From positions 54,232,538-54,296,537 of the forward strand of contig CM055104.1 of NCBI GenBank assembly GCA_029204225.1: a stretch of 64,000 nt of DNA, written 5' to 3'. The DNA is from Diphasiastrum complanatum (taxonomy: Eukaryota; Streptophyta; Lycopodiopsida; Lycopodiales; Lycopodiaceae). Both the position numbers and the translations under genes were made by a program. Positions 55,780 through 64,000 of this stretch are shown here, one piece after another. Position 1 is the first letter of the stretch; the number at the start of each line of letters is the position of its first letter. A model generated the notes under the pieces. It saw only the letters and a list, made by a program, of their open reading frames with translations. It was not told where the DNA came from and searched no databases.

Positions 55780-56790
55780 TTGGATCCTTGAATGGCTTGA
55801 TTTGTAAATTCAACATAGCACAAAAATACTTGTGTGCTTCTTGATTTATTTTGTAAATATCTCAAGAGCCATGTATTGAGTCCTACAAAATTTCAATAAT
55901 CCTTGAACTCATTTGAGATGTACTCGCCACCATTTTCGCTCCTTAGATTGTTGATTTTCTTGCATGTCTGCAACTCAACATTTTCTTTGTATTTCTTGGA
56001 GAACTAAAAGGCTTCAGATTTGTGCTTTAGAAAATATACAACAGTTCTTTTTGAGCAGTCATCTATAAATGTAATAAAGAATTTAGCACCAAGCGGTGAT
56101 GGTGTTTGCATTGGGCCAGATATATCAGTATGTATGATGTCTAGCAAATCTTTGGATATGTGTTCTTGATTGGACTTCAATGGCCTTCTTGTCTGCTTTC
56201 CTATGATACAACTTTGGCAGACAGGAGGGTCGACAATTATATAGTCTAAATCATGAACTGAAGAATGTCTAGACATGTAGCCTATTGATGTATGATTAAC
56301 GTGACCAAGTCTGTAATGTCAAATTGATTATTTATTGATAGATGTTGAACTGCTTAAAGCACGATCAGTTACAGAGTTACAATGACTAAGCCTATAGAGA
56401 TAACCTTGTCTCTTTCCGAGTGCAAGGACTCTCTTGCATTTATCAAGAATTTCACCTTCAATTTTGTGTGAGCTGCTATCTCCAACGTGAACGAATTTGT
56501 TGGTGTTGTAGGCCGAATAATCGATAAACCATTCTTGATGGCTTGTCATATGTTGTGTTGCTCCAAAATCGAGGAAGCACTCCTCCAATTGTTCGACTTG
56601 GTAATGGTTCACCATGAAGACTTCCTGCTCATTGTCGTCTTCTTGGATCTTCTGCTTTGTGTTGGCTGCATGGGCTTGTTGATCCGGTTGCTTCTTCTTG
56701 TCATTGTTGAAGTTCAAGATTCGACAGTTTTGGATTTCATGGTTCATCCTCTTGCAGTACCTATAGAAGAGTCTTTTCTTGTTCTAAGTA
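55780..56790 (-). pseudogene. Copia H gag end, protease and integrase fragment
   Basis: Minus strand: YCKRMNHEIQNC (zinc-knuckle end, about 56765), CFLDFGATQHMTSHQEWF (protease site with DFGA in place of DSGA), KFVHVGDSSSHKIEGEI, ALGKRQGYLYRLSHCN, a stop, then CQSCIIGKQTRRPLKSNQEH, DIIHTDISGPMQTPSPLGAK and FFITFIDDCSKRTVVYFLKH, the integrase start. After 55990 only remnants. The pre-integrase LWHxRLGH is missing at the 56280-56330 break. Confidence 0.88.
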
Positions 56791-56849
56791 GGTGGTTGAT
56801 TCTGAGTCTTACGTGGCTGATGTCGAAGGACCAATGTCGCCGAACAATC

Positions 56850-57480
56850 GAAGAGAATGAGCTAATGCGTGAGTATCCTTATCATTCGATAATAGGATCT
56901 CTTATATACGCGATGATCTATACCGGACCATACATAGCTTTTGCAGTCAGTTCCTTGAGTCAGTTTATGACCAATCTTGGTATAACACATTGGAAGGCTC
57001 TTATCAGAGTCATGAGATATCTTCGAGGTAGTACGGACTTTTTCATTTGTTATGGATAGTCGACAATGACAAACTCAATATTCTCAATGGTTTTTCATAT
57101 GCAAGTTGGGCAAGAGATATAGACACTAGTAAATCCACTTCTAGATTTACATTCTTCCTCAACAATGGTCCTATTTCATGGAACAGTCACAAGCAAACTT
57201 TGATAGCTCTATCTTCCACTGAAGCAAAGTATATCACAACCTCTCAAGCTACAAAGGAAGCAGTATGGTTGAAAAACTAGATTTCATTCTAGTAAGCACA
57301 TTAAAATTAAGTATCACTATGTTAGAAGCAAAGTTCTCTACAAAGAGGTTAATTTGTAGTATTGTCTAGAACGCAAGATATGATAGTGAATATTTTTACT
57401 AAAGCATTAAGCTTGGATGCACACATGAAATTTTGTGCAAAACTAAGTTTGAAGGTCAAAACATTCATGGATTCAGATTA
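56850..57480 (+). pseudogene. Copia RT end and RNase H fragment, head-to-head with Copia H
   Basis: Plus strand: YPYHSIIGSLIYAMIYTGPY, IAFAVSSLSQFMTNLGITHW, MRYLRGSTDFFICYG, then SYASWARDIDTSKSTSRFTF and SSTEAKYITTSQATKEAVWL, and the last block near 57295-57420 (HIKIKYHYVRSKVLY). Ends in a purine tract (AAGGGGGAG, 57482-57490) and TGATAGATTATTC, presumably its 3' LTR. A companion of Copia D by sequence (YHSIIGSLMYK). Confidence 0.88.
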
Positions 57481-57835
57481 AGGGGGAGTGATAGATTATT
57501 CTCCTAATTATCGACTAATCCATCTTTAATCTTCATCCACTCTATTATCTAGTTCTGTAATTTTATGCATGTTTCTACATAGTCTATAGAAATACTCGGG
57601 AATCGCTTACAGGTGGCTTCGACATATCAGACATCATCTAACAATCTTTTTTGAATGAAAGACAATTTATTGTTCCACTTGAATTAAGCTACAGACTTGT
57701 CCTAACCGTTGGATTCCTATCCTCTCCATCCCTATCTTTCTTCTAATCTAGATCCATTCACTATCTGTTGTAAATATTACATACCTATGTAACTAGCAGT
57801 ACTTCAGACCCCTATCGCTCCATTTAGTGTTGGGG

Positions 57836-58862
57836 GCTAAATGGCAAATTACCCTTGGATAAGGGTTACCCTTAGGATTAAGGCTATGTTCCTTTGGATA
57901 AGGGCAGGCAAGTGACTATACCTTGGTCGAACATATGGAGTCGCGTGACTCTTGGATAAGGGGTACTCTTAGGATTAAGGATAGGTGCCTTAGATTAAGG
58001 TACTAGTGTCTTTGGTTAAGGGCAGATAGATGTCTATGCCTTGGATGGAGGTATGGAACCTAGAGAGGTATTAGAAAGTCATTGGATGACTATTTTTCTA
58101 AAACTTGGGCCTCAACCTTGAACCATATCACTTTAATGGTCTAGGACCAAAGTATACATGCACAACTTGGGCATTGGGACCTAGTAGGAGAGTGCACTTC
58201 CAATGGGTCCAATGAGTTCTCAACTCCCACAAGAAAAGCATTCAAAGAGTCATAGGTTATGGAAGGAGTCTCTTGACTTTCCATAAGCCTATGGAGGTTC
58301 TTTAACTCCCCTAGGCTTCTCTCTCTCTCATTGGATGGGCATGGAACTCCATAGTGCACTGGAGGGGTCCATGGGCCATCTATTTGAGGGTAGTAGGGTG
58401 CCCATTGGGAGGAGGAGAGATATCTCTTGCTTGCTTTGCTTATGCTCTAATGTTGCTACTAGTGTGTAAAGTACTTTCTTGTGTGTAGTATGCTGAGGGT
58501 TTGGATCTTGCCTATGGTATGGGACATAAGTAGGGTTTGGATCTTGAGTATGCTATAGTCTGTTGTGGTATGCTTGTAATTTGTTTATGGTTAACAAGGG
58601 GGTGCTAGATAGGTCTTGCTTGGAACTTGGATCTAGCTATGGTTGGGTGGTAAATACTTGAGGCCAGCTTGTTATCTATCTTTTTGTTTAAGATTAGAGA
58701 CACAGGTGTAGGAGAGATCCTTGGAGGCTTGCAGATCCTTACTTGCAGGTGGAGGCATCCTAGCTTGGAGTTGGGGAGCATCTTGGAGCTTGCAGGTTGC
58801 TTGGAGGACATTTGGAGGCTCTACTTGGATTTGGAGGACTTTCTCACCTCTACTTGTAAAAG
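57836..58862 (+). repeat. Putative 5' LTR of element I
   Basis: Begins TGTTGGGGGCTAAATGGC and runs to just before a PBS at 58863. Contains two diverged copies of a unit with CTTGGATAAGGG, TACCCTTAGGATTAAGG and TATGCCTTGG (57866-57945 and 57952-58045). The exact right end is uncertain because a CA end was not seen. Confidence 0.55.
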
Positions 58863-58874
58863 TGGTATCAGAGC
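58863..58874 (+). other. Primer-binding site of element I
   Basis: TGGTATCAGAGC, initiator-tRNA-Met type. Confidence 0.85.
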
Positions 58875-59254
58875 TAGACAAATGATGGTAACCTTTCTAG
58901 CCTTTTTCAAGTTCTATTATGATCACCAACTAAATTTTTTTGGGAAAAGATTATTGGCTTTTCTAGTTGTAGGAAGCTTGTAGTTGAAGTACCCAATGAA
59001 TCTAGTTCTCTTTGGAAGAGAGTAATGATGCTTATAGAATTGTTTAGGGGCTGATTTTTTATCATGTTAGAGAAGTTTTAAAGTAGGCTTTGGGTTTTTA
59101 AAAGTTCTGAAAAAAGATTTGTGGGATGGTTAGAGGAAGTCTTTCTCTACATACACACACTTTTCATTTTGCAAAAAGATTGCTTCTAACTATGTGTTTT
59201 GATCAAAACTAGTGTTTTTTTGCGTAAATGAACTGTTTGAAATTCTGATTTTCA

Positions 59255-59520
59255 TTTTGAAGTTCTATTTTTCAAATCTGTAAATCTGAAAATCAGATCT
59301 GAAAAGTGAAGTTTTCATCCAAACTTCATTAGTTACACCTTTCTATCTCCTAGTTTCATGAAAATGGCAATGTAGAAAGGGAATGGTAGTGTAACTTTGT
59401 GCATAAAACAAGTTATGAAGTTATATTTTTGTTCATTTTGAAGTTTTGATTTTCAGATTTGTAAATCTGAAAATCAAATCTGAAAATTGAAGTTTTCATA
59501 GAGCTTCATTAGTTTTCCAT
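59255..59520 (+). repeat. Two copies of a 75-bp unit in the leader of element I
   Basis: 'TCTGTAAATCTGAAAATCAGA' type sequence (first copy about 59260-59340) recurs at 59440-59515 with a following AGTTTTCAT...CTTCATTAGTT. TCTGAAAATCAGA is itself near-palindromic. Confidence 0.75.
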
Positions 59521-59887
59521 TTCTAAACACTAGTTTCATGGATTTGGAGATCTAGAATAGTGAGAAATGTGAAAATTTGGTTTCTTTTGAAATGACAATG
59601 GAAATGGAATTGGAATGAGAACTTTATGTAAACATTAGCTTGGATTAGTTAATTGAAGTTTACATAAAGATTTGGTTTTCATTTTTGCTTTGGATTAATT
59701 TTTCTCTTAAGCTTGGATTGAGCTTGCAAATAGTGGGCTTGGATTTAGCTTACAAACAATAAGATTGAATGAATAGAAGTAAATGCTTTTTATTTGCATT
59801 GGATGTAAGAATTGAAGCATTTCTATCATTCTAATTTCAGCACTTATTGTTGTATTTGCATAATAGGAAAACACACAAGCAACCCTA

Positions 59888-60010
59888 ATGGATCAAAGCA
59901 ATGAAAACCCAATATTTGATTTATCAAACTCATCCAATGGGCACAAGCTCTTGAACTTTTATACCAACAAATTCAAGCCTATTATGATGAGCTATATGCA
60001 AAAAAGGAAT
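59888..60010 (+). pseudogene. Element I gag start
   Basis: MDQSNENPIFDLSNSSNGHK then LLNFYTNKFKPIMMSYMQ, an N-terminal gag-like start at the usual distance after leader. It leaves the frame soon after 60005, and the rest of the element is absent. Confidence 0.4.
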
Positions 60011-60196
60011 ATTCATTCGAAACGAATATTCCATAAAAAATATTTCAAAAACACAATATCAAACTTTTGCGCAGAACTTGTAGTTTGTAATCTCTCCATG
60101 TCACTATACGCACATATGTGATATTGTCCAAATACCTTGAAGTGAGCTACATAGGGCCAAAAAGTTCTAGCTGAACTTTGGTATGCATGGGCAAAA

Positions 60197-60205
60197 TATA
60201 TAAAG
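60197..60205 (+). promoter_or_regulatory. TATA box of H3-like gene 1
   Basis: TATATAAAG, 133 bases before the first ATG (60330) and 154 before MARTKQT. Confidence 0.5.
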
Positions 60206-60329
60206 AGATTTTACCACTCATTTTTCACTTTTACAAGTGGAAGATATAGTAATTTTGTAGATTTTTTTTCTATTGTGGGTTTAATTTCTGACACCCGTTA
60301 GATCTATTTAGCATACTTTTGAGCTGTTT

Positions 60330-61060
60330 ATGGCTAGACATAAGCATATGGCAAGGACAAAACAAACTGGAAAGGAGCCTCAGAGAACCATGGTTTTTGC
60401 GCAACAACTTCAGACTATTAGACGAAATGAGATTTTGAGAAATCTTCGCATGGCAGCCCATGTCGTGCTGAGCCCTCCGACTACACCTTGGATCCCCAAG
60501 CCAACAGAAGAAGAAGTCCGTAATTTCATTGAATCTTAGGTGCAAGTTGCAAGAACATTGCCCCCGAATGTCGAAAAACTTTTTGATTTTGCACTACTGT
60601 TGGATCTGCTGGTGGAGGATCTGCTGGTGGATTGTCTGGTGGATCTCCTCGTGGATCTGCTGATGGATCTCCTGGTGGTGGATCTCCTCCAGCTGCTGGA
60701 TCTCCTCCTCATTCATAGCCACCCTGGACTGGAAAGAGGATGGATAGGATGCAGCGTCCACCAAGACAACAACGCAAAAAAAAAACAACCCAAATTTATG
60801 GAGGAGATTAAAAAGTACCAAAAGAGCACCAGACTATTGTTTCATCGGGCTCCTTTTCTGAGAATAATCAAAAAAATGATGGACAATCTAGTCCTGGATT
60901 ACAGGATCACTGGTGAGGCTGTATCTGCATTGTAGGAGGCTACTGAGGATCATCTCACGACAATCTTCGAAGATGCCTACTTGTGTGCCTAACATGCCAA
61001 GCGAGTGACACTCATGTCATATGATTTAATGTTGGCCATGAGAGTTAGAAAAAAGTAGAT
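60330..61060 (+). pseudogene. Histone H3-like gene 1, broken, with an inserted Gly/Ser/Pro tract
   Basis: Starts with MARHKH followed by an exact H3 N-terminal heptapeptide MARTKQT (60351), then diverges (GKEPQRTMV...). After a non-H3 segment (WIPKPTEEEVRNFIES, LPPNVEKLFDF) comes a Gly/Ser/Pro-rich run readable from 60594 (VGSAGGGSAGGLSGGSPRGS) and a basic stretch (GKRMDRMQRPPRQQRKK). The histone fold follows: EEIKKYQKSTRLLFHRAPFL (alpha-N and alpha-1), IIKKMMDNLVLDYRITGEAV (alpha-2 start), ATEDHLTTIFEDAYLCA and HAKRVTLMSYDLMLAMRVRK to about 61055. Lesions: TAG at 60538, frameshift near 60592, TAG at 60717, frameshift in an A8 run (60778), TAG replacing Gln in ALQEA, TAA replacing Ile in CAIHA. 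The histone fold length equals ordinary H3. Loop 1 is not longer, so it is not a clear CENH3. Confidence 0.75.
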
Positions 61061-61207
61061 TGGAAAAGGCCCTAAGCCAAAATGTACAATGTTCATACAT
61101 AATAGAAGCCCTAAGGGCCAATTTTTAGTATTCATCTTATACACATTTCATTCATATTGCATATTTTTATAATTGTGTGATGAAATAAAGTTAAATTCTA
61201 TAATCTA

Positions 61208-61461
61208 ATCATGGAGGAGTGCAAAAACTGACTATTTGACTTGGTCATCTTCTGCATGACCACAGAGGAGCGTGAAAACTAATCATTGGACTTGGTCAGA
61301 AGCGCCATTCTTGCGCTCTTGCATGATCACGAAGGAGCGCGAGAATGGTGCTTCTGACCAAGTCAAATGATCAGTTTTTGTGCTCCTCCGTGATCACGTA
61401 GAAGCGCGAAAATGTCGCTTCTGACCAAGTCAAATAGTCAGTTTTCGCGCTCCTATGTGAT
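61208..61461. repeat. Long hairpin, arms of 111 and 128 bases around a 15-base loop
   Basis: Left arm 61208-61318 and right arm 61334-61461 are near-complementary. Each arm contains two tandem versions of GACTTGGTCAGAAGCGCCAT and a GGAGCGCGA(A/G)AA element. The right arm has about 17 extra bases. It can fold into an almost continuous 110-bp stem, with CG-rich segments in AT-rich surroundings. Confidence 0.85.
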
Positions 61462-61666
61462 ACCTTTTTTGTGATTATCCAAGAAGTTTAGATTTATAAT
61501 AGCATTTATAATTTTGAAACATAATGAGCAAAAGGAGAACAACAATTTTGAAACACACAATTGCAAACATCTTTTATTCATTGAGTTCTTGGTACATAAT
61601 AGCCTTCCTCTCACTTGACAATAGAGTAGGCTTTAAAATTTTCGATGCAAGAATATGAACAGCAAA

Positions 61667-62218
61667 TTATTTGGAAAATGGGCCAGTGGCCGCTCCAATT
61701 ACTAGCCTTGACTCAAAGCCTGAGCTTAGATCATTAACAATTGTGCTTCTTAAAAGAAAATATGTTTTATTGTAACCTTTTGTTAGCTTCACATGTGCAA
61801 TATGTTTGCACAATGATTTGCACTTTAGCAACTCCTCATCTCCATTAGGACTATACTTTTTGCTAATGCAGTAGATGTACTGCTCTGGGAAGTGTCCAAT
61901 GTAGTGGGCCAAGGAAGCATCCTTGGAGTCACTCTCTCTAGCTTTTCTCACTCCCTTTGCTCTAGCTGCATAAGCATCAATTTCAATGGCGTCATGTGTC
62001 CCCTCATCGGCTTCTGTAGTGTCACTCAAGTTAATGCTTCCTTGTGTCCCCTCTAGTTGAGTAAAAACATTGTACTCTTGTGGCTCATGGTGAGTGACCT
62101 CAAGAGAGGGGCCGATGTTTTGGAGCTCTGTCAAGATTCTTGCCAATGCCATTTCACATGTGGCGTCCTCATTATTTGGACACAACTTTTGGAATGTATC
62201 CCTATGTATTGGCTCCAT
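61667..62218 (-). CDS. Hypothetical protein, 183 aa
   Basis: Open minus-strand frame starting MEPIHRDTFQKLCPNNEDAT, with stops directly upstream in frame. Features: an acidic middle (TTEADEGTHDAIEIDAYAAR), a basic AKGVRKAREDS-type patch, and a C-terminal part with LLKCKSLCKHIAHVKLTKGY and FLLRSTIVNDLSSGFESRLV. No signal peptide, no membrane segment, no motif that I recognise. It may be the second exon of a gene whose first exon is in 62240-62545. Could also be transposon-derived. Confidence 0.4.
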   Translation of the reverse strand: MEPIHRDTFQKLCPNNEDATCEMALARILTELQNIGPSLEVTHHEPQEYNVFTQLEGTQGSINLSDTTEADEGTHDAIEIDAYAARAKGVRKARESDSKDASLAHYIGHFPEQYIYCISKKYSPNGDEELLKCKSLCKHIAHVKLTKGYNKTYFLLRSTIVNDLSSGFESRLVIGAATGPFSK

Positions 62219-62239
62219 TCTACAATTTCATTAGAGCAC

Positions 62240-62545
62240 TTAGGAGTTCGTCCTCTCGCAAATGGAGAATATGTTGTAGATCATGACTAAAAATGTAGAG
62301 AGGCTCCTGATTTGCAACACTATCTCATTTGCCTCACTGGTTTCTGGAGATGACTCAGAGAATTTTTGCAAGGAGAGTGCTCTTTCTTCTTCTTCATTTA
62401 TTGGTTGCTCATCCTTAACTTCGTTCATTTCATAGCATAGAATGGCCTCCTGTGAGTTAACAGGCATTGGAACAATTGTATGTTCAGAAAGCAAGAATAC
62501 AAAGACCATCTCACCTGAAATGATCTTTGAACCTATGTTCAACAA
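62240..62545 (-). CDS. Hypothetical ORF, 101 aa, upstream of 61667-62218
   Basis: Minus-strand frame with MVFVFLLSEHTIVPMPVNSQ, an acidic stretch (NEVKDEQPINEEEERALSLQ, SESSPETSEANEIVL) and a stop at 62240, 22 bases before the start of the next ORF, in a different frame. The acidic Ser/Glu composition resembles the middle of the neighbour. Real coding status unproven. Confidence 0.3.
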   Translation of the reverse strand: MLNIGSKIISGEMVFVFLLSEHTIVPMPVNSQEAILCYEMNEVKDEQPINEEEERALSLQKFSESSPETSEANEIVLQIRSLSTFLVMIYNIFSICERTNS

Positions 62546-62995
62546 ATTGTCCCTACGTACTCCTCAACAGTCAAAATTCTATAGTGATTTCTAGACAGAT
62601 TATTCAAAATCTATTGAGTCTAGCTACAAATGGTCTATTATCCTTCCATATGTATGTTAGTAAGTTGTATGGAATCCATGCATTCTGAATCAGAAACTCT
62701 TATAGTATATGGAAAAAGTGTTGTATTCATATAATCCATGGCAAATGACACACTTTCTACATTAGCTCTGGCCGTAGCTAAACTAATGCAGAAAAATTCT
62801 TGAACATAAAAAGGCAAAACTAGAGTTGTGAAAATGAGGAAGGTGTCTCATATTTATAATTTTTTTTTTAACAATAATTTTTTTGAACTTTATTTCGGAA
62901 CAATGGTTTACATAAATACATACTCATATCGGTTGAGTGCACATTTTGGCACAATGAGAGGCATGAATTAAAAGCGTATGCACATATTCAATATT
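62546..62995. other. Stretch without recognisable gene
   Basis: AT-rich. No motif recognised. Confidence 0.4.
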
Positions 62996-62999
62996 TGGA

Positions 63000-63180
63000 C
63001 ACGTGGCATGTGCCTGTTAGTTGACAGTTCACTCAGTTCCTGACACGTGTCAAAATCCTAATGATGATGGTCACTAACGTGTCAGAGGTCAAGGAATAAT
63101 ATGATGCCACTTGTCCACGCATTTACTTTTACCAACAAAAATTCAACACGTGGATTTCAAGTTTGACTCCACACGTGTGG
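63000..63180 (+). promoter_or_regulatory. Cluster of five ACGTG (G-box-like) elements upstream of H3-like gene 2
   Basis: CACGTGG at 63000, TGACACGTGTCA at 63041, AACGTGTCA at 63076, CACGTGG at 63147, and CCACACGTGTGG at 63169. They end 15 bases before a TATA box. G-box/ABRE cores of this kind bind bZIP and bHLH factors in plants. Binding here is inference. Confidence 0.55.
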
Positions 63181-63194
63181 GATAACATGTTTTG

Positions 63195-63203
63195 TATATA
63201 AAT
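63195..63203 (+). promoter_or_regulatory. TATA box of H3-like gene 2
   Basis: TATATAAAT, 179 bases before the ATG at 63374 and right after the G-box cluster. Confidence 0.6.
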
Positions 63204-63373
63204 TTCATTGAACCCAATTGTGACACTTTCTTTTTTTAGTTTTCTCATATCTGATTAGTGCGCACCTGTAGACGCCCATAAGGTACCTATGTACTATTTG
63301 CGCATAAGCCCAATATCCATTTCATACACTTTAATTTTTTTAGCTTCATCACCATCTTTGTCAGATCCTTATT

Positions 63374-63990
63374 ATGGCTAGAGTGAGGCAAACAACCAGG
63401 ACAAATCAGCATCCCAATCCAGTTCAAGGTGAAGTTTTGAGCCTCAAGCCACCCGGTACTGGTAGGAGAACATCAATGAGAAGAAGCCATTGGATGAGAG
63501 AGATAAAAAAGTATCAAAGGTCAATGGAGCTTATGATTCCAAAGGCTCCATTCTATCATTTGGTACGTGAAATCACCAGAGAGAACCTGGGTAGGTACAA
63601 TCATTTTACAGTTTCAGCTATTATGTTCAAGAAGCCTATGAAGATTTTCAAGCTCAATTTTTTGAGGATTCCTTCCTACTTGCCATCCATGCAAAGTGTG
63701 TCACCATTATGCCCAAAGATTTTCAACTTTTATCTAGATTAAGAGATAGAAGTTCTGGTCTTCACAGGGGTGAGGCCTCTACGACAACTCCAATGGATAG
63801 AACAAATCTTCCCACACGGACAACTCGCAAGCAAGCAAAACCAAAGAGATCCCAAGACCCCAAGGAATTCGCGAGGAAGGGAATATGTAGTAAAAGGGCA
63901 AAGAAACATAATACTAATAATAATGAAACTCTTAAATCTGATAGCGGGTCAAGTACAGATGCAGAGGAACGCATTTTAGAAGATGTTTAA
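63374..63990 (+). pseudogene. Histone H3-like gene 2 with C-terminal extension, one frameshift
   Basis: Starts MARVRQTTRTNQHPNPVQGE (H3-like MAR.(K/R)QT opening), with a 42-residue tail before REIKKYQRSMELMIPKAPFY and HLVREIT, then loop 1 (RENLGRYNHF, one residue longer than in H3) and TVSAI. A one-base frame change near 63620-63630 moves to VQEAYEDFQAQFFEDSFLLA, IHAKCVTIMPKDFQLLSRLR, which completes the H3 fold. About 80 more residues follow before the stop: basic patches (RTTRKQAKPKRSQDPKEF, CSKRAKKHN) and an acidic end (SDSGSSTDAEERILEDV). Normal H3 ends a few residues after RIRGERA. The IPKAPF.xLVREIT segment is nearer to CENH3 than to H3.1, but the CENH3 Trp after loop 1 is absent (Phe here). 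Either a young pseudogene, a sequence error in a real divergent H3, or a spliced gene with a tiny intron. Confidence 0.72.
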
Positions 63991-64000
63991 AAAAAGGCTT

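Noticed and set aside
61667-62545. Two minus-strand ORFs as one frameshifted gene
   Set aside because: Stops lie in frame on both sides of the join and no splice pair was evident, so they are listed separately.
63374-63990. H3-like gene 2 called outright as CENH3
   Set aside because: Loop 1 is only one residue longer than in H3 and the CENH3 Trp is absent. The evidence is insufficient.

Overview
The window is nuclear DNA of a land plant, AT-rich and dominated by transposons. Supporting signs are Ty1/copia, Ty3/gypsy and CACTA (Tnp2/DUF4218) coding remnants, tRNA-iMet-type primer-binding sites, U2-type introns, a scrap of 25S rDNA and a plant-type four-helix membrane protein gene. I cannot narrow the lineage further by eye. 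Most coding remnants are broken, and many in-frame stops are C-to-T type (CAG to TAG, CGA to TGA), as expected of long-methylated DNA.

Layout. 1-3300: degenerate Copia (+) with a 375-bp foldback element inside its reverse transcriptase (RT). 4090-5240: CACTA Tnp2 C-terminal remnant (+). 5261-5997: LTR of the Copia family that recurs at 25-31 kb. 6-9.1 kb: degenerate Copia-like material (-) with a duplicated end. 9.2-10.4 kb: unrecognised exon-bearing pseudogene (-) with a tandemly duplicated exon. 12434-13243: one intact unknown ORF (+). 14-17 kb: rearranged Copia (-) with an inverted duplication, an in-frame 111-bp triplication and a gag-integrase deletion fusion. 17.6-18.66 kb: CACTA transposase (-) joined to a gypsy pol (-) at 18.65-22.3 kb. 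23.5-31.9 kb: an old Copia split by a nearly complete younger Copia (25110-31266, two LTRs, imperfect target-site duplication (TSD)), whose 3' LTR carries a 65-bp antisense 25S rRNA segment. 32.2-34.7 kb: Copia scraps.

34.97-38.5 kb (-): a broken multi-exon gene that reads, in order, as a ParB/sulfiredoxin-like domain, a beta-class DNA-methyltransferase-like domain with an altered catalytic motif, and an FCP1/NIF-type HAD phosphatase domain. 38.6-45.4 kb: long GT/GA microsatellites and repeats with a palindromic core, split by an LTR element (39018-44311) that carries an unusual two-repeat ORF instead of a recognisable pol. 46-49 kb: featureless AT-rich DNA. 48.9-51.5 kb: paired direct repeats around LINE endonuclease and other remnants. 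52363-53179 (-): an intact two-exon MEE60-like membrane protein gene, with a duplicated 3' scrap beside it. 54.6-57.5 kb: RT-like and Copia fragments, head to head. 57.8-60 kb: 5' LTR, PBS and gag start of another LTR element.

60.2-64 kb: two diverged histone-H3-fold genes with TATA boxes. The first is a pseudogene with an exact H3 N-terminal heptapeptide and a Gly/Ser/Pro-rich insert. The second has one frameshift and an approximately 80-residue charged C-terminal extension not found in ordinary H3. Between them lie a 254-bp near-perfect hairpin and two unknown minus-strand ORFs.

The two most unusual loci are the ParB-methyltransferase-HAD unit and the H3-like pair. Apart from the membrane protein and perhaps the 12.4-kb ORF, little here is likely to be a functioning gene.
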